From NCBI GenBank assembly GCA_965215945.1, contig CBDCFC010000028.1:39430-103429 (forward strand): a DNA stretch of 64,000 bases, in the 5' to 3' direction. Every line of letters begins with the position of its first letter. Within the stretch, counting starts at the first letter, position 1. Shown one piece after another: positions 54,524 to 63,397 of this stretch. The notes beneath the pieces are model-generated. The model was not told the DNA's origin. It worked only from the letters and a program-made list of their open reading frames with translations, and ran no database searches. A program made the translations under genes and the position numbers. This DNA is from JAHEKD01 sp965215945. GTDB taxonomy: Bacteria > Pseudomonadota > Gammaproteobacteria > Arenicellales > JAHEKD01.

Positions 54524-55324
54524 ATGAGTTCCTTGATTAAAAAAAACTCACTTAATTTCAGTTGTAAAGCTCGATTATTAATCCTGTTGTTACTTACTTG
54601 TTCTTTTCAACAACTTATACAACCTGTTTTTGCCAGCTCTGAAGACGAAATACTTTCCCAGGCTAAATCCGGCGATGCTGAATCCCAATACTGGGTAGCC
54701 CGAAACTTTCACTCGGGCTCAGGCGAGTTTGAACAGGATTACAAAAAAGCCCTTGAATGGTATGAGAAGGCAGCTGAGAACGGTCACACCAAATCAATGA
54801 TTGCTTTAGGTAATTTATATCAGCAAGGCCAAGGTGCTTCACAAAGCTATACTCATGCCTTGGAGTGGTATGAAAAAGCGGCCAATAACAATGATCCATT
54901 ATCAATGTTCATCGTTGGCAGCTTCTACAGCCAGGGTAAAGGCGTGACGAAAAATGCCAGCGCCGCAGTGAAGTGGTACCGAAAAGCGGCGGAACTAGGC
55001 CATCCTGAATCCCAGTTCAACCTTGCCAACCATTATTTTCGCGGGGAAGGCGTCAACCAAAACTACGATGAAGCTTTAAAATGGCTGAAAAAATCTGCCG
55101 AAAACGGGCAATCCGCCGCCCAGTTCGATCTGGCGGCGATTTACATAAACGGTGAAGCAGGAATAGAGAAAAATCCTGTGCTGGGCTATGTGTGGATGAA
55201 TCTTGCTGCAAAAAACGGTAATGATCCCAATGCTGCTAAATACAGCGATTTAATCGAAAAGCAATTAAACGAAAACGAATTAAAGCAAGCCAAAATGATG
55301 ATTGAAGAAAAGCTTGCAGAGTAA
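54524..55324 (+). CDS. Exported SEL1-repeat protein
   Basis: The 266-residue protein has a signal peptide (about 15-38, FAS) and at least five SEL1-type repeats from about residue 50 to 245, each with the A-x-x-WY-x-KAAE-x-G and LG-x-x-Y-x-x-G-x-G pattern, for example ALEWYEKAAENGHTKSMIALG near 76-96 and AVKWYRKAAELG near 147. SEL1 repeats form helical solenoids that bind proteins. It follows the terminator by 38 bases and heads another transcript in the exported-protein island. Partner unknown. Confidence 0.9.
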   Translation: MSSLIKKNSLNFSCKARLLILLLLTCSFQQLIQPVFASSEDEILSQAKSGDAESQYWVARNFHSGSGEFEQDYKKALEWYEKAAENGHTKSMIALGNLYQQGQGASQSYTHALEWYEKAANNNDPLSMFIVGSFYSQGKGVTKNASAAVKWYRKAAELGHPESQFNLANHYFRGEGVNQNYDEALKWLKKSAENGQSAAQFDLAAIYINGEAGIEKNPVLGYVWMNLAAKNGNDPNAAKYSDLIEKQLNENELKQAKMMIEEKLAE

Positions 55325-55609
55325 CAAAAATTTAATCCTAAAATGGCTCTATGGAACTTGTTAAACACAGCTTGTTTGAAGTTGAATTCACCATGGTTGC
55401 CCGAACATAGCAATGCTGTTGTCGACAAAACACCCTGAACTTGACAGTGTATAGGTTGTATGCTAAACCCAATTTGAGCATGTTTAAATTACAATGGTGT
55501 TTGTAGACTTGCTATGAGTTTAGGGAATGAGAAATAATTTTGCATGCGGCAAGAGCTAAGATATTATTGCTCTTGAAATAAATAAACTTACAACTTTAGG
55601 AGAAAAATC

Positions 55610-56611
55610 ATGAAAAATAGAAAAAAATATTTAGCGGGGATTTTAACTGCTTCATTATTTACCCTACCGGCCTATGCCTCCAATAATGAAACATCTCTAA
55701 ATGACACTGGAGAATTTATTTCTTCACCAAATTATGCATCAGAAGGGGCCGTTTCATTTGAAAAAATGCGTGCTCGTAGATCAGCCGGATTCAAGGGAAC
55801 CGGTAATTTCTCACGTCAAGAGCTTTCTAGGTTGGGTGTAAAGACAAATGTAACCCAACAGGAACTTGAGTCTATTAAAAAACTGCCTGTCATGTCAGCC
55901 AATGGCCCCATTTCAGCAGACAGCGCGGAATCCGCTGAAGCCATTATTGGTGTTGATAGGCGCCAACGTTTGTATACCACCACGTATCCGGCCCGAGCAA
56001 CTGTTTTGATCACGTTTTCAGGTGGCCGTTGCACGGGATTTTTGATCAACAGAAATACGGTTGCAACTGCCGGACACTGTGTACATACTGGTGGCCCTGG
56101 TGGTAGCTGGAGACCAAGATCAACATTCAGAATTTATCCTGGGTATAATACAAATACTGCGCCATACGGTTCCTGTACTGCAAGGCGTTTACACTCGGTA
56201 AATGGATGGGTAAATAGCGGAAGTCATCAATATGATTATGGTGCGGTCAAATTGAACTGTAATGTTGGTAATTCCACAGGTTGGTATGGATATTATTGGA
56301 CCAGTGCGAATCTTGTTAATGAATCTGTGATCATTCAAGGCTACCCTGGTGATAAACCCCTAAACCAATGGATTTCTGCTGACAGAAACCGTTGTAATAG
56401 CGCACTTAAGGTCTTTTATAAAAATGATACAACTGGTGGAATGAGCGGCTCTCCAGTATGGAATGACACCAGATTTCCTAATTCTGCTTCAGTATTTGGC
56501 ATTCACGCCTATGCCCCATTTGGCAACACTGGGTGCGTCCGTAACAACAATAGCGGCACACGTATTAACCAGCCAAGGTTTAATAATCTAACGAATTGGA
56601 AAAATTCATAA
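55610..56611 (+). CDS. Trypsin/V8-like secreted serine protease
   Basis: The 333-residue protein has a signal peptide (about 5-23, AYA-SN) and a propeptide with a charged segment, then a chymotrypsin-fold domain from about 115. The triad is visible: H156 in TAGHCVH, D209 in YDYGAVKL and S279 in GGMSGSPVW. Cys pairs around H156 and near the substrate pocket suggest disulfides. The GxSGSP form resembles glutamyl endopeptidases/V8-like enzymes, but the specificity is not established. A good AGGAG site precedes ATG. It may act with the nearby subtilase on surface proteins. Confidence 0.88.
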   Translation: MKNRKKYLAGILTASLFTLPAYASNNETSLNDTGEFISSPNYASEGAVSFEKMRARRSAGFKGTGNFSRQELSRLGVKTNVTQQELESIKKLPVMSANGPISADSAESAEAIIGVDRRQRLYTTTYPARATVLITFSGGRCTGFLINRNTVATAGHCVHTGGPGGSWRPRSTFRIYPGYNTNTAPYGSCTARRLHSVNGWVNSGSHQYDYGAVKLNCNVGNSTGWYGYYWTSANLVNESVIIQGYPGDKPLNQWISADRNRCNSALKVFYKNDTTGGMSGSPVWNDTRFPNSASVFGIHAYAPFGNTGCVRNNNSGTRINQPRFNNLTNWKNS

Positions 56612-56636
56612 TTAATTCAGTATAAGTGTACTTATA

Positions 56637-56670
56637 ATATGGGCATGAGTAATTCATGCCCATATTTCAT
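56637..56670 (+). terminator. Terminator after the V8-like protease
   Basis: ATATGGGCATGA at 56637-56648 pairs perfectly with TCATGCCCATAT at 56654-56665 around GTAAT, followed by TTCATTC. The stem is 12 pairs. Confidence 0.8.
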
Positions 56671-56708
56671 TCTGTCAGGCCTGTGTACTTGACTTTTCGC
56701 ATCTGAAA

Positions 56709-57164
56709 ATGAACGATACCACTATATTTTTGCGCAGAATTGGACTCATTGCAGCTATGATGATACTCATTACTGCAATAACTAGTTGCCGGATCGGCGA
56801 AAATGGTTCAGATGCAGTAGCTAACAGTTCGATGGATGATAACTCATCAATTTCTTCTGACCAGGAGCAGAGTTTGACAGACGATAACAACGCCACCTCT
56901 ACCTCAATTGATGGCGTAACAGGAAAAATCACAACTACAGATGGTACGCCTGTTAATGATGCGCTGGTATCACCATTAAGTCTTAGTGGTGGTATAGTTC
57001 CAGAAATTGCGATATTGTCTAAAGAAGATGGTACTTATGAGTGGCCGCTCAAACAGGGGAAATATGAAATTACTGTAACCGCCCAGGGCTTTAATCCACA
57101 AACCAAACAGATTAACGTTACTTCACAGGGTGTTTTTGTTTTGGACTTTGTCCTGAATAAATAA
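56709..57164 (+). CDS. Lipoprotein with carboxypeptidase-regulatory-like beta domain
   Basis: The 151-residue product has an N-terminal signal with a lipobox ending in Cys near residue 27 (AITSC), a Ser- and Asp-rich spacer, and a C-terminal domain (about 72-150) of the carboxypeptidase regulatory/Big-like type (GVTGKITTTDGTPVNDALV ... EDGTYEWPLKQGKYEITVTAQGF). Such beta-sandwich domains appear in surface and TonB-linked proteins. No enzyme site is visible. A hairpin follows at 57173-57192. Confidence 0.8.
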   Translation: MNDTTIFLRRIGLIAAMMILITAITSCRIGENGSDAVANSSMDDNSSISSDQEQSLTDDNNATSTSIDGVTGKITTTDGTPVNDALVSPLSLSGGIVPEIAILSKEDGTYEWPLKQGKYEITVTAQGFNPQTKQINVTSQGVFVLDFVLNK

Positions 57165-57172
57165 AATTTGAC

Positions 57173-57200
57173 CCTCCGGGATCCAGCGGAGGATTCTTAC
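57173..57200 (+). terminator. Short hairpin after the lipoprotein gene
   Basis: CCTCCG at 57173-57178 pairs with CGGAGG at 57187-57192 around an 8-base loop, with a T-rich segment only further on. Weak terminator. Confidence 0.5.
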
Positions 57201-57406
57201 AATAATTTTTTTCACCTTTGTGACAGTGACTCTTAAGTTGGTGAGATTTCAGTAGTAAAATTAGACCAGCCAACTTAAAGAAAAACCAAAAAACGAACAA
57301 TCACACCAAAATATTAAAAAAAGTCGCCACACTTGGTTTTACTGTTGATTACCGCCTTCACATCCACAATATGACCGAATCCATCTAGGGCTAATGAGGT
57401 TTGATA

Positions 57407-58102
57407 TTAGCGAGAAATAAATCGTTTCAGTGAGGATTGAGTGTATTGCCTGACATTTGGTTTGAGTTCAGTAACAAATGTATTAAATGTTATTTTCTGT
57501 ATTTCGGTCTCAATCTCGCTATAGTTGCCCTTGAGAAAAGTATTATGCGGATCCAATTGTTTGATCAGGGTTAATCCAGCAGGTGCAACATCATAGGTAA
57601 CAATCTCAAGATCCGGCCTATATTTGAATAATATGGGCAACAATTTCCAGACATCACCTGTCCAGAGGTTGGTTTCACGCTCTCGATACGCCATCTTAGC
57701 ATTTTGAGGATTGGTATCGTCTAAAACAATCATACCGGTTTTATCCATACAAGCTTCAAGGTTAATAAAATCCCTGAGCACGTATTCGGATAAATGCATG
57801 CCGTCTATCAGCGCCAGATCAGGTTTTTTTCTGTACACTTTTTGATACCAGTGGTAGCGCTTGAAGAAATCATCACTGGTTTTTTTGATCAAATAGGTTT
57901 TCCGGGGCAACTCCATTTTCAGATTCGGCGCAGGATCGATGCCAATCGCCAGTGCATTATCACCCGACAAGATCAGTGAGTCTCCCCACCGCACCCCAAT
58001 TTCCATGTAAAACGTTGGTTTGACTAAATAATGGATTGCTTTTAGTAGCTTGAGGTTTGCTCGTTTGCTATGTGGGTCAAAACCAAGAATATCTTGCTGC
58101 AT
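57407..58102 (-). CDS. Class I SAM-dependent methyltransferase (Methyltransf_24 type)
   Basis: From ATG 58102 (GGATAGG site just upstream) the product is 231 residues; a longer in-frame start at 58150 would overlap the previous gene by 44 bases. The SAM motif appears as MEIGVRWGDSLILSG near residue 37 with ALAIGIDPAP downstream, and the family block DLALIDGMHLSEYVLRDF near 110, MIVLDDTNP near 135. This group includes sugar O-methyltransferases of the CmcI/TylF type. It follows the glycosyltransferase-like gene by four bases and is likely cotranscribed. Confidence 0.82.
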   Translation of the reverse strand: MQQDILGFDPHSKRANLKLLKAIHYLVKPTFYMEIGVRWGDSLILSGDNALAIGIDPAPNLKMELPRKTYLIKKTSDDFFKRYHWYQKVYRKKPDLALIDGMHLSEYVLRDFINLEACMDKTGMIVLDDTNPQNAKMAYRERETNLWTGDVWKLLPILFKYRPDLEIVTYDVAPAGLTLIKQLDPHNTFLKGNYSEIETEIQKITFNTFVTELKPNVRQYTQSSLKRFISR

Positions 58103-58106
58103 GCGC

Positions 58107-58934
58107 CTATCCAAACAATCTTTGCAGCCAAGATTTATTTTTGCGATCAACTAATTGACAATTGATCAGCTTTTCTTCTTTACCTGACAGGTAAGCGATA
58201 AATTTTTCCGGATTTTTGGTGAGTTGTTGATACAGAAATTGCCCGTGTTTATGTTGTTTAGAGCGATCATACCAGTGATCGGTATAACCATATTTCTTAC
58301 TCAAGCGAAAATGAAAACCCCTGCTACCCGCACCATGGTGATAAAACAAATGATGATAGATCGCGCAGGCGAGTGGATGCGGATTGACCACATTGGTTCT
58401 TAATAACGGCATGATTAACTCAGTGATGGATGACATGCCCGTGCCAACATCACTGATTTGCTCATTCAAAAGATTACGCATGGGAACCTGTTTCTCCAAA
58501 TTAATTCTTGCATCATGGATAAAATCACCTTTAATAAACATTGCACATGGATGCGGAAACACATCGAGATTCTCAGTACGATATGGCGCAGAAATTTTAC
58601 GTCCAAATCGTTCCATCTGCCTGTTCAAAATTTGATACCAGCCTGCCCGAACTGGGAAACAGTCACTGTCTAAAAACAAATAATTCTTATATTCATGTTT
58701 ACGAGCATAATCTAGCAGCCAATACAATGCTTTTGAATGTTGCTCATTTTGACTAAAGGAATGCAGTACATCGCCTGCTTCGAAAAGATCTGAACTAATC
58801 CCATTTGTGATGATCCCATAATCATAGCTTGCCCGGGTTGTGCGCGCTATAAACTGTTTTTGTAACTGATACCAAGTTTTATTGTATTCACTGGGGGCAA
58901 AAATGCTGGTCACTAATAATTCTTTTTGGCTCAT
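58107..58934 (-). CDS. Glycosyltransferase-like protein
   Basis: The 275-residue soluble protein has a GT-A-like arrangement: an N-terminal strand/turn LLVTSIFAPSEYNKTWY, then YLFLDSDCFPVRAGWY near 85-100 giving a D-x-D-like DSD motif, and CAMFIKGDFIHDA near 131, similar to galactosyltransferases and to hypothetical proteins in LPS loci. No close named family could be recognised. It is coupled to the methyltransferase gene downstream. A role in surface-glycan assembly is inferred from context. Confidence 0.6.
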   Translation of the reverse strand: MSQKELLVTSIFAPSEYNKTWYQLQKQFIARTTRASYDYGIITNGISSDLFEAGDVLHSFSQNEQHSKALYWLLDYARKHEYKNYLFLDSDCFPVRAGWYQILNRQMERFGRKISAPYRTENLDVFPHPCAMFIKGDFIHDARINLEKQVPMRNLLNEQISDVGTGMSSITELIMPLLRTNVVNPHPLACAIYHHLFYHHGAGSRGFHFRLSKKYGYTDHWYDRSKQHKHGQFLYQQLTKNPEKFIAYLSGKEEKLINCQLVDRKNKSWLQRLFG

Positions 58935-58960
58935 CAGATTTGATCAATGTGGAAGATATT

Positions 58961-59080
58961 TCAAGCAGATGTGTCGGCATTATGTACCAAAAATAAAACT
59001 CGTTCAAATCCAAGTCGACGAGATAGTTGTTTGATTGCTGCGAGCCAGTCTGCATTATAAAAAACCAGGATGCTCTTAAA
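58961..59080 (-). pseudogene. Short coding remnant upstream of the glycosyltransferase gene
   Basis: Between in-frame stops on the minus strand lies a 39-codon fragment with strongly protein-like composition (SILVFYNADWLAAIKQLSR, then LGFERVLFLVHN) and no start codon. It resembles the edge of an alpha/beta enzyme but I cannot name the family. It is probably what is left of a gene lost by deletion, though chance coding character is possible. Confidence 0.35.
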
Positions 59081-59141
59081 TTATAGTTTAATTTTAAATC
59101 TTACAAGGCTAATATAGCTCTCGTTAATTAATGTTTTTAAT

Positions 59142-60818
59142 ATGTTTAATTCAAAAGAATTTTGTTTCGTCAGTTTTGGCAACTCAGAGGAAGAGTTAAA
59201 AAAAGCCCTGTTGTTTTTTGCTTCGGCAAAGCGGTTACATGGCTCTTCAGAATTTATATTTATCGTTGCTGAAGGTTTAAAAACTAAACTTACAGATGAA
59301 GCCTACGACCAGCTATCTAAAAAGCTTGATATTAAAGTTCTATTGTCAAACTCCAGCGAGGATCATCCTTCACTGACAGATATAGAGGCATTAAAGACGA
59401 ATGCCGGAAAACTACTCATTTCAACTAAACCAGCTTTTTGCCTGAATGATATTAATCAATATTCATTTTCTAAAACACATTATGCAGCTCGAAGTGTTGA
59501 ATTTGAGCATCAGGCCAATGAGATCAGAAATTATATTTACCCGGTCTTTAATAAAAGAGCCCAATATTCCCTCACATCAGTATCAGGTAAAATTATCGAA
59601 AAAATCTATTCGAGCAATATTCTTTACTGCCAAAATGCAAATGGATTCTTAAAATTATTCAAAAAGTTTTTAAAAACGGCAGATTTAAATCAACTGTCTG
59701 ATGACGAAATATTAAATACTTTCATTCAATCAAACGAGCTTGATGTAGAAACAACCAGCAATAAAGAATTAACATCATTATTGCATCGAACTATCGACAA
59801 AATTAACCCTGCAATTTGCTTGTACGAAAATATAACCGATCTTTTGCGGAATAAATCAACATATCCTGCTATTGCTGAGATTTTATCTGAGCATCCCCAA
59901 TTCTATACTTTATTCGACAGCAATGACGATCAGTTTGCCAGCAAGTCACTTGCGTTGGTCAAAAAAGGCAATATATCAGAACACATAACACCAGAGTCCA
60001 TTTTAGATAAAAATTTTCTGATTACCGGCATGCCAAGATCAGGTAGTAGTCTGTTAACCCGAATTCTCGATGATCAAAATAACATGGTTGTTATTAACGA
60101 ACCTGAATATCAAATCTTCGATTTGCTACGCATCAACTTTAATCCAAACTGGCTGGATGTATTTATTGCAGACCATCGATTAAGAATTGAATGCGGCTTG
60201 TATGTTCAAAATAAAATTGCAGGAGACAAGGTAATAGCCGACACAATAGCAGAAAATAAAGTATCTACTTATGTACCTTCGATAGAAAACGAAGAGTTTT
60301 TTTTTGGTGTCAAAGACAATTTAGACTTCTTGTCAATCATCCACAAACTACCGCGAATTTATAGTCACTTAAAAATTCTTGCATGTGTTCGTCACCCGTA
60401 TGATTGCACTGCCTCATGGATTAAATCATTTAGACACTTAAAAACAGTAGATCTTGGACATATTGGCTATTTGAACGATCAACACCGTTTTACGATTGAA
60501 CAACTAAATCAACTAGAACAAATAAATTCACTTGACGATATGTCGGTTAAGCGTGCTTTATTTTGGAATTTCATTGCAGAAATCATTTTAAGTAATCAAG
60601 ACAAGGTCACAGTTGTCAAATATGAAGATTGGTTTTCCGAGCCGCAAATGCAATATAGAAAAATTGCTGAAACCATTAATTATCCAGTTGATAAATTTAA
60701 TACTCAAACGATTGAATTAAAACCTTCGACAAAATCATCAATCCTGACTGAGCATGATCGTAAAATGATTAAAACTTTTTGTTCATCAAATGCAGGTGAA
60801 TTTGGTTACATACTATGA
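59142..60818 (+). CDS. Two-domain protein with C-terminal sulfotransferase
   Basis: The 558-residue product has an N-terminal domain of unknown type (about 1-285; alternating alpha and beta character, glycosyltransferase-like but without a clear DxD) and a C-terminal sulfotransferase domain. PAPS-binding elements are TGMPRSGSSLLTRIL near 295-309 and ILACVRHPYDCTASW near 412-426. It overlaps the next sulfotransferase gene by four bases (60815-60818), which points to one operon. Substrate unknown; a glycan is likely given the neighbours. Confidence 0.82.
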   Translation: MFNSKEFCFVSFGNSEEELKKALLFFASAKRLHGSSEFIFIVAEGLKTKLTDEAYDQLSKKLDIKVLLSNSSEDHPSLTDIEALKTNAGKLLISTKPAFCLNDINQYSFSKTHYAARSVEFEHQANEIRNYIYPVFNKRAQYSLTSVSGKIIEKIYSSNILYCQNANGFLKLFKKFLKTADLNQLSDDEILNTFIQSNELDVETTSNKELTSLLHRTIDKINPAICLYENITDLLRNKSTYPAIAEILSEHPQFYTLFDSNDDQFASKSLALVKKGNISEHITPESILDKNFLITGMPRSGSSLLTRILDDQNNMVVINEPEYQIFDLLRINFNPNWLDVFIADHRLRIECGLYVQNKIAGDKVIADTIAENKVSTYVPSIENEEFFFGVKDNLDFLSIIHKLPRIYSHLKILACVRHPYDCTASWIKSFRHLKTVDLGHIGYLNDQHRFTIEQLNQLEQINSLDDMSVKRALFWNFIAEIILSNQDKVTVVKYEDWFSEPQMQYRKIAETINYPVDKFNTQTIELKPSTKSSILTEHDRKMIKTFCSSNAGEFGYIL

Positions 60819-61351
60819 AATCGCCTAAAGTATTTGGTATTGGTTTTCATAAGACAGCCACCAAATCACTGGCACTTGCACTTGAAATTTTAGGCTACCG
60901 TGTCACCGGCCCAAATGGTATATGGGATGAAAATATAGCCAAAAATGCATTAACTATTGCACATCAGAAAATTAAAGAATACGACGCTTTTCAGGATAAT
61001 CCCTGGCCGATACTCTATAAAGAAATTGACAACACCTATCCGGAAAGTAAATTCATACTCACTATTCGACCACCTGAGCTTTGGATAAAAAGCGTGGTGA
61101 ACTACTTCGGCACTGAGTCAACACCCATGAGACAATGGATTTACGGTGCAGGTTCCCCAATAAATAATGAACAAACCTATCTTGATCGTTATCTAAAACA
61201 TAATCAAAAAGTAATGCAGTATTTTTCAAACAGACCAGATGATCTTTTAGTGTTATCCATCACTGAGGGTGACGGCTGGGAAAAACTATGCCCTTTTTTG
61301 GAAGCTGAGTTACCGGCTATAAGTTTTCCACATGAAAATATATTTGCTTAA
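60815..61351 (+). CDS. Small sulfotransferase-family protein
   Basis: The 178-residue protein has the sulfotransferase opening FGIGFHKTATKSLALALEILGY at residues 5-26 (P-loop with KTATKSL) and the 3'-phosphate motif ILTIRPPELWIKSVVNYF near 88-105. It is shorter than usual (about 220-300), typical of the Sulfotransfer_4/5-like group. The ATGA overlap with the upstream sulfotransferase suggests coordinated production, perhaps for two positions on one glycan. No signal peptide. Confidence 0.8.
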   Translation: MKSPKVFGIGFHKTATKSLALALEILGYRVTGPNGIWDENIAKNALTIAHQKIKEYDAFQDNPWPILYKEIDNTYPESKFILTIRPPELWIKSVVNYFGTESTPMRQWIYGAGSPINNEQTYLDRYLKHNQKVMQYFSNRPDDLLVLSITEGDGWEKLCPFLEAELPAISFPHENIFA

Positions 61352-61385
61352 GCTATCTTTGACTGTAGAAACATATAAAGGAATT

Positions 61386-61712
61386 TTAGTGGACGACCTG
61401 GAACTGAATCACTTTAGTCCAACAATCAGTGCTGGCATTGTTATATTGCAATTGAACGATACTATTATTACTTACAGCCATCAACAAGTTAGCGATGTAA
61501 ATTTTATAAGCCTGATCTGATGAACTGAGCCTAAAATTCTTTTTGCATTGAGAATTTCCAGCTGCATTACGATCTATGACAAATGTATATGATGATGGTG
61601 TTGGTCCGGATTTAACGATTTTCGCATTAGTCCAAACATTAGCAGCAAAACTTGAATTCGAGAAAAAGGTAAGAGATACACTAATCACTATCAATACTTT
61701 TTTTATGTTCAT
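61386..61712 (-). CDS. Small exported hypothetical protein
   Basis: The 108-residue protein has a clear signal peptide (about 1-23, cleaved after SSFAA) and a mature part of about 85 residues with two cysteines (near 57 and 97), a likely disulfide. A predicted strand pattern NVWTNAKIVKSG...YTFVIDR is visible. The family is not recognised. It is convergent with the sulfotransferase gene, 34 bases apart. Confidence 0.75.
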   Translation of the reverse strand: MNIKKVLIVISVSLTFFSNSSFAANVWTNAKIVKSGPTPSSYTFVIDRNAAGNSQCKKNFRLSSSDQAYKIYIANLLMAVSNNSIVQLQYNNASTDCWTKVIQFQVVH

Positions 61713-61923
61713 TTTGGGGAAACTACGTTTGAAGTTGAGTATAGATTATATTTCTTATGATCCTGACTGACAATACAAAATCTATTAATTTATTTGGGCA
61801 TAAACCTTGTATTTTGAACACTTAATACCTTTTACCTTTCAGATCATTATAATTTTCAATATAATCTCCAGCCATGTGTTTGCTATGAAGCTAGATTTCT
61901 CAATTTCACTCGAGCCAGCTTAA

Positions 61924-62697
61924 ATGAAAAGATACAAAAACAGAAACGAATTTATTGTCCAATTTTACGATCACACGATAAAGTTTGACCTTTCAGACCC
62001 GTACTCAAAGCATTGGTTCTTACCGCGTTATGATTTTGGCAAGATTCACGAACCGCTAACGGTGAAAATGATTGCTGACAATCTTAATCCCAACTCTGTC
62101 TTTTTTGATTTAGGCGCTCATCTTGGCTACTTTTCGATCGTCGCTGCAAGTATTTGCAAAAAAGTAGAATGTTTTGAAGTTGATTCAAAATGCCTTCCCC
62201 TAATAACCAAAAATATAAGCATCAACAATTTCGATAATATCAGCATTAATAACCTGGCTGTTTCAAACGCTAAAGGGTCAATCAAAATTCCAAAAACCTA
62301 TAACCCAAAACCGAATTTATCTATTTCCGAAAGTGATATTGGCGCTTTATATTCAACAGTACAGACCATAGATTTAGACAGCTTCTGTAAAATCAGCGGA
62401 CAATCTCCAGATTTAATTAAAATAGATGTAGAAGGAGCTGAATTCAATGTACTGGAAGGAATGCAAGATATTTTAAAAAATGGACAACTTAAGATTTTAA
62501 TTGAAGTCCATCCAGGCCAACTTGAACACTTTGGCAAGTCGTATAAAGACGTAATAAATATGTTGCTGGATCATTCTTATAAAATAATCCATTATAAAAA
62601 CCACAGGAGTTATGCCATGAAGAACTTCGACGAAGTGAACTCGGATTCTGAAATAAACCGTAATACAATGTTCGTTGCTTTTAGGGATAATTTATAA
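61924..62697 (+). CDS. FkbM-family SAM methyltransferase
   Basis: The 257-residue protein has the FkbM layout: FFDLGAHLGYFSIVAASICKKVECFEVD near 60-87 (SAM site) and LIKIDVEGAEFNVLEGM near 162-178 (the conserved DVEG-A-E motif). FkbM proteins O-methylate sugars and other small molecules. It shares direction and spacing (44 bases) with the sulfotransferase-like gene that follows. A sugar methylation role fits the glycan setting. Confidence 0.88.
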   Translation: MKRYKNRNEFIVQFYDHTIKFDLSDPYSKHWFLPRYDFGKIHEPLTVKMIADNLNPNSVFFDLGAHLGYFSIVAASICKKVECFEVDSKCLPLITKNISINNFDNISINNLAVSNAKGSIKIPKTYNPKPNLSISESDIGALYSTVQTIDLDSFCKISGQSPDLIKIDVEGAEFNVLEGMQDILKNGQLKILIEVHPGQLEHFGKSYKDVINMLLDHSYKIIHYKNHRSYAMKNFDEVNSDSEINRNTMFVAFRDNL

Positions 62698-62740
62698 GAA
62701 ACTTTTGGTTCGTTATTAATTTCCTCACTATTGTTAGCAA

Positions 62741-63349
62741 ATGTCAGACAGAAACTCTACGTCAATATCAATCAATATTCCTAATGATTATGTATTCCCT
62801 CAACAACGCACCTATATCGTCATAGGAGTTGCAAGGGGCGGAACCAGCATGGTGGCCGGTATGCTAGCGGCACACAGCATACATATTGGATCAAATTACG
62901 GAAATAATTATGAAGATCCTATATTTGAATCAAGAAGAATCCCAGCCATTAAAGAAGCCATAAAATCGAATAATAAAGATCATGACATATGGGGCTGGAA
63001 ATATCCCGAAGCCGCCTATTACCTGGATCGAATTTGGGATGATTTAATTAATCCGCATGTTATCGTCGTTTATCGAGACCTGGTAGCCACATCAATGGCG
63101 CACATTCGCTGGCACGGAAGAATACCCAAAGTGGCGTTTTCAAACGTATTATTAGACAATCAACGTAATTTCAATCTATTAATGAGAAGAAACTGTCCAC
63201 AACTATGGGTTTCTTATGAAAAATCTATAAGTCATCCGACAAATTTTAAAAATGAACTTTCAAATTTCTTGGATATACAGCTACCGCCTGATTTTAATTA
63301 TCAAAAATTCATGCAACCAGGCAAGTACAAAGAGGTGAGCAAATTTTAA
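62741..63349 (+). CDS. Sulfotransferase-like protein
   Basis: The 202-residue protein has the P-loop GVARGGTSMVAGMLAAHSI near 32-50 (sulfotransferase 5'-PSB form) and IVVYRDLVATSMAHIRWH near 107-124 (3'-PB-like). The C-terminal part is shorter than full-length family members, so it may be a minimal or truncated sulfotransferase. Convergent with the partial sulfotransferase at the window edge. Confidence 0.72.
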   Translation: MSDRNSTSISINIPNDYVFPQQRTYIVIGVARGGTSMVAGMLAAHSIHIGSNYGNNYEDPIFESRRIPAIKEAIKSNNKDHDIWGWKYPEAAYYLDRIWDDLINPHVIVVYRDLVATSMAHIRWHGRIPKVAFSNVLLDNQRNFNLLMRRNCPQLWVSYEKSISHPTNFKNELSNFLDIQLPPDFNYQKFMQPGKYKEVSKF

Positions 63350-63397
63350 TTCATTTTTAGAACAATATAAAACCGCCTACAATTTACAGCGGCTATT

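Noticed and set aside
54524..55324. DNA repeats in the SEL1 gene suggesting a tandem array
   Set aside because: The periodicity is in the protein repeats only; the DNA is diverged.
57290..57387. A short protein-like stretch on the plus strand after the lipoprotein gene
   Set aside because: Too short and without a start or family match to distinguish from chance.
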